Below, piece by piece: positions 29,553 through 36,956 of a stretch of 52,846 bases of DNA (the first letter of the stretch is position 1; each line of letters begins with the position of its first letter). The DNA comes from DASWIG01 sp965371445 (lineage in GTDB: Bacteria > Acidobacteriota > Thermoanaerobaculia > Multivoradales > J023), in NCBI GenBank assembly GCA_965371445.1, contig CBDUYN010000055.1:1-52846 (forward strand), read 5' to 3'. The notes beneath the pieces were generated by a model. The model was not told the origin of the DNA, ran no database searches, and saw nothing but the letters and a program-made list of their open reading frames with translations. A program made the position numbers and the translations under genes.

Positions 29553-29987
29553 TCAGAGGGAAATCAGGGGATCCTCCCGAAGAAGATTCTGGAAAGGTCC
29601 ATGCTGTTTCCATTTGTAGGTACTGAAGTCCCGTTCGTCCGTCGAAAGGATCCGCCCATGACCGAGGTGCTCAGCCAGGATGACCAGGGAAGCGTCGGCA
29701 AGATCCATCGGCAGATCGGCGTACTTGTCCATGAGAGCCACGATCCGCGGCGCGTGCTCTTCCTCGAGCTCAAAAATCTGGAAGGCACCCTCTACATAGG
29801 CACGAAGGAAGCGCAGCTGGCTCTCGTGACCCACTCGGTGAAGCAACAGGTAGCAGGTCTCGGTCACAACCGGCCAGGTGCAGACGAGTGGCTCGTCGAG
29901 CTTGGAGAGCCAGGCCTCCGCGCGGGCGTGGTAGCGATCTCTCCGATTGGCGAGAGCTACCCAGAAGCCGCTGTCAGCGATGATCAT
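29553..29987 (-). CDS. vapC: PIN-domain ribonuclease toxin (VapC-like)
   Basis: A 144-residue PIN domain. The acidic residues are Asp5 in IIADSGFW, Glu43 in VVTETCYLL, Asp98 (and Asp95) in MDLADASLV, and Asp117 in LSTDERDF, a full Mg-binding set for RNA cleavage. The start overlaps the antitoxin gene by 14 bases, as is typical for toxin-antitoxin modules. Base composition looks more AT-rich than the neighbours, consistent with acquisition. Confidence 0.9.
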   Translation of the reverse strand: MIIADSGFWVALANRRDRYHARAEAWLSKLDEPLVCTWPVVTETCYLLLHRVGHESQLRFLRAYVEGAFQIFELEEEHAPRIVALMDKYADLPMDLADASLVILAEHLGHGRILSTDERDFSTYKWKQHGPFQNLLREDPLISL

Positions 29988-30237
29988 GTTTCGCCGTGAG
30001 GACGTCCTCGAGCTCGTCCTTGTATCTCGCCGCGAGATCTGGAGAAGCTTCGCCGCAGCCCACGAAACCCACCGCGGCGAGGACCTCCGCCGGTGCAGAG
30101 CGAGTGCTCTTCTTCACCCGCTCGTAGTAGACGTCGATCGCCTGCTTGACGATCTCGCTGGTGCCCTGGTTGGTGGCATAGGCCAGGTACTCAAGCTTCT
30201 GCGATCGGCTGTCGTCGAGGCGAGCATTGATTCGCAT
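29974..30237 (-). CDS. vapB: Ribbon-helix-helix antitoxin of the VapBC-type pair
   Basis: An 87-residue protein from ATG 30237, chosen because AGGAGG lies seven bases upstream. The N-terminus MRINARLDDSRSQKLEYLAY followed by ATNQGTSEIVKQAIDVYYERV is a strand-helix-helix MetJ/Arc (CopG-like) DNA-binding fold. The C-terminal half would wrap the toxin. As with other such antitoxins it probably represses its own promoter. Confidence 0.87.
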   Translation of the reverse strand: MRINARLDDSRSQKLEYLAYATNQGTSEIVKQAIDVYYERVKKSTRSAPAEVLAAVGFVGCGEASPDLAARYKDELEDVLTAKHDHR

Positions 30238-30605
30238 GCCGTGACCTCCTCTTGCTTCTTTCTCGGGGGACGGTGCCAGCAGGGGCCGTCCCGTCATACA
30301 AGCGTATGACAGTCTATCGGGCCTCTACCGCGAAGTCCATCTATATCGTCGATCGACAAATCACGCCGCCGCCTCCCGGACGCGCAGCGGCACGCGGACG
30401 GTGACCCGGAAGCCGCCCTCAGGATCGTTGCCGGCGGCGAACGAGGCGGCGTCGCCGTAGAGTAGCTCCAGGCGCTCGGCGTGGCCCGCAGGCCGAGACC
30501 GCTCCCGCGGCACGACGAGGAGGGGAACCCGTCCGTAAACGATCGACGAGGCACTGGAGCCTCGCGAGCCTTTGTTGACAGAATGGCCGCTGGAAGACCT
30601 CCGAC
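30238..30605. other. Intergenic region holding a histidine kinase relic
   Basis: About 370 bases between the antitoxin and the regulatory-like repeat protein. Apart from the kinase remnant at 30361-30553 there is no gene. A perfect TTGACA stands at 30575-30580 but no -10 follows at suitable spacing. Confidence 0.5.
30361..30553 (-). pseudogene. Frameshifted 3' end of a LytS-type sensor histidine kinase
   Basis: On the minus strand one frame gives DGFPSSSCRGSGLGLR and, after a one-base shift, another gives ERLELLYGDAASF then NDPEGGFRVTVRVPL and a stop at 30361. Together these match the G2 box and C-terminus of the HATPase domain of LytS/YehU-type kinases (GSGLGLxNxRERLELLYG). The rest of the kinase is absent, so this is a truncated, frameshifted relic. 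Confidence 0.65.
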
Positions 30606-32903
30606 ATGAGCTTCGCCCCCCTCCTGATCCTAATCCTCAACCTGATCGTCGCCGAGCCGCCCGCGGCGACGGCTTCGGAGTCAACGGCACCCCTCGTGAT
30701 CCCGCCGAACCCCGACGGCCTGACCGAGGTCGTCGTCGATTTCGTCGACGTCGACGGCGGCTGGATCGAGGTGACCCACCTGAGCACCGAAGCCGAGCCG
30801 GTGCTGATCGACGTCGGACGGCGCCGGTCCTCCGATCCTCCGCTTATCCTCCACCCGTCCCTGCCGGCGGGGCCGGTTCTGCTGTGCAGCGGCGGTCGCG
30901 GCTACGGCGTCGCCTGCGCCGAGCACTATCGAGGCGACGTCGAGCTCGGCGCGGCGCCGGCGGTCTTCGTCGACTTCCTCGACGGAATGGCGGTGCGCGG
31001 CACCTACCGGCTCGGCTTCGAACCGGTTGCCGGCGCCCGGGTGGCGGTGGTCCCTGCCGGCCTCGAGGCGTTCCGTCCGCTGACGCTGCCACTCGAGGTC
31101 CGCGAGGGACGCCTCAAGCGCGAGGTCACGACCGACGACGAGGGGCATTTCAAGATCCCCGGACTGGCGAGCGACGACTACTTCCTCGAAACGATCTTGC
31201 CTTCGGGACGCGTCCATCGATCGGACCCCTTCACGGTCCCTGAGCGAACCGCTGTCGAACGGCACTTTCTCGCCCGCTTCGATCAGGAGGTCTATTTCGA
31301 TCTCGAAACGATCGACGTCGCCGAGGGCCTTGCCGTCGAGATCTGGGTGCTTGGAATCGACGGCGAGCCCATCCAAGGCGCCGCGGTGACCGCCTCCCAG
31401 GGCCGGACGGTCGACGAGCTCCTGAGCTTCGAGGCCACCTCCGGGAGCGACGGCCGCGTCGGCTTGGACGGCCTCACCGTCGAGATGTCCGTGCGCCTCG
31501 GCTGCCGCAAGGATCGCTTCAAGCCGTGGCAGGAGGAATTCGAGCTGCTGCCGGTTTCGATCGAGTGCATCCTGGAGCCGTGGGCCTTGGTGCGCGCCGA
31601 TGTCCTCGGTCCCGACAGCCAGCCGGTCCCGGGAGCCAGGGTGACCGTGCGCGCGCTCGCCGAGGACGCTCCGGAGCCGACCACCGTCGCGGCCGACAGC
31701 GGCGGCTTCACCGTCGGTGAGCTCGCCGCGGGCGACTACAAGCTCCGCGCCGCGGCACCGGGATTCCAGGCGGACCGCCGGGCCTTCACCCTGGAGCCCG
31801 GTGACGAGCTGGAGCTACCGGCGATTTTCCTGCTGGCGGGTCGCGGCGTCGAGGGTCTCGTGGTCGACGCCGAGACCGGCGAGCCGCTCGCCGCCGTCGA
31901 GGTGGAAGCGGTCGAGCCCCCCGGCTCCGCCGACGACATGACGGACCTCGACGGGACGTTCCAGCTCACCGAGCCCGGCGAGGGTGAGGCGCTCACCGTG
32001 CGCTTCTCCACCCCCGACTATGCGGCCGTCGAGGTCACCTTCGATGCCGTGGAGCTCGCCGCTGAGGAAGGCGTACTCGTCGAGATGCAGCCCGCCGGCT
32101 GGATCCTCGCGGTCGTCGAGGACGCCGACGGCGTCCCTTGTCAGGGTTGCCGGGTGGTGATCTGGCCGGACGGCGAGGAGCTGGTGACCGACGGTTTCGG
32201 CGAGGCCGTCTCGGGGCCTCTCGAACCGGGCACCTATCGCGTCGCGCGGCCGCGGGTCACCCACCTGGGTTCGACGGTCGTCGAGCAGGGCGACGCGACG
32301 GTTCGCTATGCGCGGGTGACGGCGAAGAAAGCGACGCTCGTACGTCTGCGCGAGGCCGAGCGCACCGTCACGGTGCGCTTCGAGCCCCGCCTCGAGGACC
32401 TCTGGAGGCTGTCTGCACGCTCGCCCCGCCGCACCGAGAAGTACTTCCCCGAGGACGACGGAAGCTATCGTGTCGGCCTGCGCGAGGACGAGGACTTGGA
32501 GCTCTACCTCCACACCTGGGATCCGGTGGCCGAGGCCGAGATCATGATCTGGCAGGGGACGCTTTCGAGATCGCACCGCGGCGAGAAGCTACGCCTGCGG
32601 CTCTCGGGCGCGGAAGTCCGCGGACGAGCCCGCGGAAGTGGCGGCGCGGCGCTTGTCAAAGTGCCCGTACGGTTCCGCCGTTTCACGGACGGGGTCTTGA
32701 ACGCCCTCGTCTACACCGACGAGGAGGGACGCTTCGAGCTTCCCCACGTCCGGCCAGGGGTCTACACGGTGCTGATCGGCAACTGGACGGTCCAGTTCGC
32801 GAGCGTCGCGGAGCGTCAGAAGCTCGACCTGGGGACGTTCGACCTCTTCCTCTTCAACCAGCCGCCGTCGCAGAGCGGGGACCGGATCGGCCCGAAGCGG
32901 TAA
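30606..32903 (+). CDS. Secreted multi-domain carboxypeptidase-regulatory-like protein
   Basis: A 765-residue exported protein with an N-terminal signal (LLILILNLIVAEPPAATA). It is built of repeated beta-sandwich modules of the carboxypeptidase-regulatory/Cna-B-like type, recognisable by segments such as KREVTTDDEGHFKIPGLASD, PVPGARVTVRALAEDAPEPT, TVGELAAGDYKLRAAAPGFQ, GLVVDAETGEPLAAVEVEAV and VYTDEEGRFELPHVRPGVYT. Such modules act as structural or ligand-binding units on the cell surface. No enzymatic domain, TonB plug or cell-wall anchor is visible. Confidence 0.85.
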   Translation: MSFAPLLILILNLIVAEPPAATASESTAPLVIPPNPDGLTEVVVDFVDVDGGWIEVTHLSTEAEPVLIDVGRRRSSDPPLILHPSLPAGPVLLCSGGRGYGVACAEHYRGDVELGAAPAVFVDFLDGMAVRGTYRLGFEPVAGARVAVVPAGLEAFRPLTLPLEVREGRLKREVTTDDEGHFKIPGLASDDYFLETILPSGRVHRSDPFTVPERTAVERHFLARFDQEVYFDLETIDVAEGLAVEIWVLGIDGEPIQGAAVTASQGRTVDELLSFEATSGSDGRVGLDGLTVEMSVRLGCRKDRFKPWQEEFELLPVSIECILEPWALVRADVLGPDSQPVPGARVTVRALAEDAPEPTTVAADSGGFTVGELAAGDYKLRAAAPGFQADRRAFTLEPGDELELPAIFLLAGRGVEGLVVDAETGEPLAAVEVEAVEPPGSADDMTDLDGTFQLTEPGEGEALTVRFSTPDYAAVEVTFDAVELAAEEGVLVEMQPAGWILAVVEDADGVPCQGCRVVIWPDGEELVTDGFGEAVSGPLEPGTYRVARPRVTHLGSTVVEQGDATVRYARVTAKKATLVRLREAERTVTVRFEPRLEDLWRLSARSPRRTEKYFPEDDGSYRVGLREDEDLELYLHTWDPVAEAEIMIWQGTLSRSHRGEKLRLRLSGAEVRGRARGSGGAALVKVPVRFRRFTDGVLNALVYTDEEGRFELPHVRPGVYTVLIGNWTVQFASVAERQKLDLGTFDLFLFNQPPSQSGDRIGPKR

Positions 32904-33029
32904 CCTGTCGCAGGCTTTTCTCCGCCTAGCCACGATCCAGTCGTCCTCGGCTTCGGTGAGGATCTCGTCCGACGACGACGCCCGGCTCAGCAGCAGGTAC
33001 CTACTGCCTGGGCAGACATCGGGGAATGC

Positions 33030-33035
33030 TACGAT
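33030..33035 (+). promoter_or_regulatory. -10-like element directly upstream of the TPR lipoprotein start
   Basis: TACGAT with an upstream TGC (extended -10) lies seven bases before ATG 33043. Transcription would start at or next to the ATG, implying a leaderless mRNA; no ribosome site is seen. Confidence 0.4.
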
Positions 33036-33042
33036 TCGCGCC

Positions 33043-34038
33043 ATGAGCAAGAACCGAGTGAGCCTCTTCCTGGCCCTGCTGACCCTCTTCGTCCTCGCCG
33101 GCTGTTCCCCCCAGACTCCCGACGAGGCTGCAGCCACCCAACCCGCCGAGCCGGAGACCGTATCCGCCTCGACCGAAGACTCCGTCGAGGCGACGTCACT
33201 CCTCGGCGTCACGCTCCTTCAGCCCGAGCTCGACGAAGCCTTCGCCGCCGAGCAGCAGGAGCTCCTTGAAGCCGCCCGCGCCGAGCTCGAGGCCCACCCC
33301 GAGGACCCGCTCGCCCACATCTGGGTCGGACGCCGAACCGCCTACCTCGGACGCTACCGCGAGGCGATCGAGATCTACACCCGAGCCCTCGAAGCCCATC
33401 CCGACGAGCCGCGCCTCTACCGCCACCGCGGGCATCGCTACATCACCGTCCGTGAGCTCCACAACGCGGTCTCCGACCTCGAACGCGCCGCCGAGCTCCT
33501 GGAAGGCCGCGAGCCCCAGGTGGAGCCCGACGGGCTGCCCAACGCTCTCAACCAACCGACCGGCACGACGCACTCGTCGGTCTACTACCACCTCGGCCTC
33601 GCCCACTACCTCCAGGGCGACTTCGCTAGAGCGCTCGACGCCTACCGCGAGTGCCTCAAGTATTCGGACAACCCGGACATGCTGGTCGCCACCTCGCATT
33701 GGCTCTACATGACGCTTCGTCGTCTCGGCCGCGACGAGGAGGCCGCCGCGGTCTTGAAGGCTATCTCGGCCGACATGGAGATCATCGAGAACGACGACTA
33801 CCACCGGCTGCTGCTGATGTACCGCGGCGAGATCACTCCCGAGGGTCTCCTCGGCGCCGACGAGGCGCTCGCCGCGGCGACGCTGGGCTACGGCGTCGCC
33901 AACTACCACTTCTACAACGGCGAGCGCGAGCGGGCGCTCGTTGGCTTTCGCAACGTCGTCGACGGCGAGAGCTGGGCGGCATTCGGGTTCATCGCCGCCG
34001 AGGCGGAGCTCGCCCGGATCGGCGACTCCGGACCCTGA
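33043..34038 (+). CDS. TPR-containing lipoprotein
   Basis: A 331-residue lipoprotein with lipobox VLAGC at about residues 17-21, followed by a low-complexity Ala/Pro/Glu/Thr linker. TPR-like units follow: DPLAHIWVGRRTAYLGRYRE, AIEIYTRALEAHPDEPRLYR, SSVYYHLGLAHYLQGDFARA and LDAYRECLKYSDNPDM. It likely scaffolds an envelope complex. ATG 33043 is chosen over the longer frame because the signal peptide starts there. Confidence 0.87.
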   Translation: MSKNRVSLFLALLTLFVLAGCSPQTPDEAAATQPAEPETVSASTEDSVEATSLLGVTLLQPELDEAFAAEQQELLEAARAELEAHPEDPLAHIWVGRRTAYLGRYREAIEIYTRALEAHPDEPRLYRHRGHRYITVRELHNAVSDLERAAELLEGREPQVEPDGLPNALNQPTGTTHSSVYYHLGLAHYLQGDFARALDAYRECLKYSDNPDMLVATSHWLYMTLRRLGRDEEAAAVLKAISADMEIIENDDYHRLLLMYRGEITPEGLLGADEALAAATLGYGVANYHFYNGERERALVGFRNVVDGESWAAFGFIAAEAELARIGDSGP

Positions 34039-34088
34039 GCTCGCGGAGCTTCGTGGTAAGCTCAGGGAAACTGTAGAAGGACAAGGCC

Positions 34089-34442
34089 ATGGGACTGACC
34101 TACATCGACGGTGAAGTCAAAGGACCTACCGGAAAAACGGCGGCCGTCCGTTTTCTCGTCGACAGCGGGGCCACCTACTCGCTGCTGGCCAAGAAGACCT
34201 GGCAGGACCTGGGGCTTCAGCCCAAACGGAAAGAGTCGTTCACCCTGGCCGACGGGACCCGCCTGGAGCGCGGCGTCTCGGAATGCCACCTCACCCTCCC
34301 CCAGGGCGACGCCCACACACCGGTCATCCTCGGCGAGGACGACGACGAGCCCATCCTGGGCGTGGTGACTCTGGAGATCCTGGGGCTGGTTTTGAATCCC
34401 TTCAACCGCAGCCTCCAGCCCATGCGGATGTTGCTCGTCTGA
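34089..34442 (+). CDS. Retropepsin-like (clan AA) aspartyl protease-fold protein
   Basis: A 117-residue single-domain protein. FLVDSGATYSLL carries the catalytic D-S/T-G motif of clan AA, and ILGVVTLEILGLVLNP is the hydrophobic-Gly segment that completes the fold. Like retropepsins, it would act as a homodimer. No signal peptide is seen, so it is probably cytoplasmic; substrate unknown. TAAGCT at 34057-34062 is a -10 candidate and AGAAGGA precedes the ATG. A cupin and trmL follow closely. Confidence 0.87.
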   Translation: MGLTYIDGEVKGPTGKTAAVRFLVDSGATYSLLAKKTWQDLGLQPKRKESFTLADGTRLERGVSECHLTLPQGDAHTPVILGEDDDEPILGVVTLEILGLVLNPFNRSLQPMRMLLV

Positions 34443-34455
34443 GAGGAAGATGGAA

Positions 34456-34812
34456 ATGCCGCGATTGATCGACAAGCCGACCCGCGTGGAGGCGGCCGGC
34501 AACAAGCCGAAGCTGATCGACGAGCACGTCGGCCGGGTCAACACCGGCACCAGCGACCTCTCGGTCGCCTTGATGCAGAGCCCGGCGGGCTGGGTGGAGA
34601 CGGGCCAGCGTCCCGAGTTCGACGAGTACACCCTCGTCCTCGAAGGGGCGCTCCACGTCGAGCACGAGGACGGCACGATCGTCGTCGAGGCCGGACAGTC
34701 GGTCCACGCCCGGCCCGGCGAGTGGGTCCGCTACTCGACGCCGGAGGGGGCGAAGTATGTCGCCGTCTGCGCTCCGGCTTTTTCGCCCGACACGGTTCAC
34801 CGCGACGAGTGA
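34456..34812 (+). CDS. Cupin-domain protein
   Basis: A 118-residue protein. RPEFDEYTLVLEGALHVEHEDG is motif 1 and AGQSVHARPGEWVRYST is motif 2 of a small cupin; the usual motif-1 histidines are not obvious, so metal binding may be altered. ATG 34456 fits the AGAGGA ribosome site better than the ATG at 34450. Its stop overlaps the trmL start (GTGA), so the two are translationally coupled. Confidence 0.85.
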   Translation: MPRLIDKPTRVEAAGNKPKLIDEHVGRVNTGTSDLSVALMQSPAGWVETGQRPEFDEYTLVLEGALHVEHEDGTIVVEAGQSVHARPGEWVRYSTPEGAKYVAVCAPAFSPDTVHRDE

Positions 34813-35264
34813 AGGCTCTCCACGTCGTCCTCGTCGCTCCCAAAATTCCCGGGAACACCGGCAGCGCCGGGCGGACGTGCCTCGCCACGGGTGCCCAGTT
34901 GCACCTCGTCGAGCCCCTCGGCTTCTCGCTCGCCGAGCGCGGCGTGCGCCGTGCCGGCCTCGATTACTGGCAGCACGTCGAGCCGCGTATCTGGGCGAGT
35001 TGGGACGAGCTCGAGGCGTCGTTGCCGGAGCTCGGCGAGGCCTTCTTCTTTTCGACCGAGGGCGAGCACGACCTGTGGAGCGTTCGCTATCCGGAACGCA
35101 CGGTGCTGGTCTTCGGTAGCGAAACCGAGGGGCTGCCGCCGGAGCTCCGGCGGCGCTACCGGGACCGGCTTCTAGCCTTGCCCATAGTCGAAGGACCGGT
35201 GCGTTCGCTCAACCTGTCGACGACGGTGGGGATCGTCGTGTTCGAGGTCCTGCGCCAGCGCTAG
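34809..35264 (+). CDS. trmL: tRNA (cytidine(34)-2'-O)-methyltransferase TrmL
   Basis: A 151-residue SPOUT-fold methyltransferase that modifies the wobble base of tRNA-Leu using SAM. VLVAPKIPGNTGSAGRTCLATG at the N-terminus and VLVFGSETEGLPPEL with LPIVEGPVRSLNLSTTVGIV at the C-terminal knot are diagnostic. The start is GTG 34809, overlapping the cupin stop; the longer frame upstream reads through the cupin gene and is discarded. Confidence 0.92.
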   Translation: MKALHVVLVAPKIPGNTGSAGRTCLATGAQLHLVEPLGFSLAERGVRRAGLDYWQHVEPRIWASWDELEASLPELGEAFFFSTEGEHDLWSVRYPERTVLVFGSETEGLPPELRRRYRDRLLALPIVEGPVRSLNLSTTVGIVVFEVLRQR

Positions 35265-35414
35265 ACGGCGATTCTAGTCGATCAGGGCCTGGTAGGTGAG
35301 CACCCTCATCTCGGCACGCACCGGATCTTCGATCTCCTCGTTCGAGCGTGACCACGCTCCGGCCGAGCCTATCGCACGGCAGCCGTACCGTCTGGGTGCC
35401 GCCGCCGTGCTACG

Positions 35415-36836
35415 ATGAGCGCACTCCCCGACACGAGCTCCGGCGCTGAATCGAGAAGTCACGACGCCCCGCCTATGAAGCCTCCATCCGAGAAGGGTCC
35501 TGGATACCAGCGCCTCGAGCAGTTCTGCGCCAACCCCCGGCGCGCGCTCTGGACGCTGTCGGTCCCGATCATCGTCGGCACCTCGATCCAGACCCTCTAC
35601 ATGGTCGTCGACATGATCTTCGTCGGCCGGGTCGGGGCGTCCGCCTTGACCGCTCTCGCCTTCAACCTGCCTTTGATGTTCGTGGTCATGGGCGTGACCT
35701 TCGGCCTGGGCAGCGGGATCACGGCGCTCATCGCGCAGGCAATCGGCGCCCGCGACGACCGTCAGGCCAATTGGGCCGCCGAGCACGCCGTCGTCCTCGG
35801 CGTCGTGCTGACGGTTTTCTTCACCGCCGGCGGCCTTCTCGGCGGCCGGTTCCTCCTGGCGCTCCTCGGAGTCCCGCCGGAGCTCTCCGAGCTCGCGTGG
35901 TCTTACTTCGCGGTGATCGCCGGCGGCTACGTTTTTATGGTGATGTCGATCTTTCTACGTTCCATCCTGTCGGGAGAGGGCGAGGTGCGAATCCCGGTCA
36001 TGCTCCAGGCCGTCGGTACGGTGCTCAACATCGGCCTCGATCCGCTCTTCATCTTTACCTTCGGCCTCGGAGTGAAGGGCGCGGCGCTCGCCACCGTCGC
36101 GAGCCAGGCCCTGGTGGCGGCGGCTTTCGTCTTCCTGTTTTTCGGCCTGAAGCGCAGCCACGTCGAGATGGACCTGCGGCGTTTTCGCTGGCGCGGCTCG
36201 ATCGTCGCCGACATCCTTCGCGTCGGCATGCCCGCGTCGCTTTCGTTTCTCGTCATGGGCCTGGGCGGCGCCATCTACAACCGCATCCTGGCCGAGCTTA
36301 CGAGCGACGCCGTCGCGGCGCAGCAGATCGGCATGCGGCTCGACCACGTCGCGGTCCTGCCCATCGTCGCCATCTCCTACAGCCTGGTCACGCTCGTCGG
36401 CATGTTCTACGGCGCCCGGCGTCACGACCTCCTGCGCTCGATCGTGCTCTATGCGGTCTCACGCTGCATGCTGATCACCTCCGGCGTCAGCTTGCTCTTC
36501 TTCGTCTTCGCGCCCCAGCTCGTGTCGATCTTCACCGACAGCGACGAGATCCGGCGCCTGGCGGCTCTCTACGTCCGCACCATCGCTTTTGCCTACCCCT
36601 TCTTTCCCCTCTCGATGGTCACCGGCCGCGCGCTTCAGGGGCTCGGCAAAGGCACCCCGGAGCTGATCCTCTCGTCGCTGCGGGTCGTCCTGATCGGCGT
36701 GCCGCTCGCCTGTGTCTTCATCTTCTGGTTGCAGTGGGAGGCGCGCTACGTGTGGGTTGCCATGGTCATCGGTTCCTGGACGAGCGCGGCCATCGCGGCG
36801 CTGTGGCTTCGCGTCGCCTTGCGACGGCTGGGCTGA
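35415..36836 (+). CDS. MATE family multidrug/metabolite efflux transporter
   Basis: A 473-residue protein with about 12 membrane helices in two related halves. LWTLSVPIIVGTSIQTLYMVVD with FVGRVGASALTALAF is the usual first-helix region, and DPLFIFTFGLGVKGAALATV the end of the first half. It would export drugs or metabolites using Na+ or H+. The Met at 35475 is an alternative start; the ATG at 35415 overlaps a TACGAT -10-like hexamer (35411-35416), which favours the later start. Confidence 0.92.
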   Translation: MSALPDTSSGAESRSHDAPPMKPPSEKGPGYQRLEQFCANPRRALWTLSVPIIVGTSIQTLYMVVDMIFVGRVGASALTALAFNLPLMFVVMGVTFGLGSGITALIAQAIGARDDRQANWAAEHAVVLGVVLTVFFTAGGLLGGRFLLALLGVPPELSELAWSYFAVIAGGYVFMVMSIFLRSILSGEGEVRIPVMLQAVGTVLNIGLDPLFIFTFGLGVKGAALATVASQALVAAAFVFLFFGLKRSHVEMDLRRFRWRGSIVADILRVGMPASLSFLVMGLGGAIYNRILAELTSDAVAAQQIGMRLDHVAVLPIVAISYSLVTLVGMFYGARRHDLLRSIVLYAVSRCMLITSGVSLLFFVFAPQLVSIFTDSDEIRRLAALYVRTIAFAYPFFPLSMVTGRALQGLGKGTPELILSSLRVVLIGVPLACVFIFWLQWEARYVWVAMVIGSWTSAAIAALWLRVALRRLG

Positions 36837-36837
36837 T

Positions 36838-36936
36838 CGTCTTTCGAGGACCAAGACGGATCGTGTCCTCGACGTCGCGCTCGGGGTGGGCGAGCGTGAA
36901 GTCGATCGCCAGCTGGCCGCCGCTCGAGCTGCGCAT
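36838..36936 (-). pseudogene. Remnant of an alpha/beta hydrolase
   Basis: A short minus-strand frame reads SSSGGQLAIDFTLAHPER then DVEDTIRLGPR. SxGGQLAxDFxLAHPERV is the segment after the nucleophile elbow in alpha/beta hydrolases. The surrounding domain is absent. It lies between the S9 peptidase end and the convergent MATE gene and is probably a relic. Confidence 0.45.
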
Positions 36937-36956
36937 CGGTTCCCTCACCTCCGGTG

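Noticed and set aside
30575..30603. Perfect TTGACA -35 upstream of the regulatory-like repeat protein
   Set aside because: Bases at the expected -10 position (CCTCCG) do not resemble TATAAT and no extended element is present.
32904..33042. Minus-strand text SSSDEILTEAEDDWIVARRR as a gene relic
   Set aside because: It reads like protein but I cannot link it to any family, and it overlaps the promoter region of the TPR lipoprotein.
35274..35400. Minus-strand text NEEIEDPVRAEMRVLTYQA ending in a stop as a C-terminal relic
   Set aside because: Suggestive but not assignable to a family, so not called.
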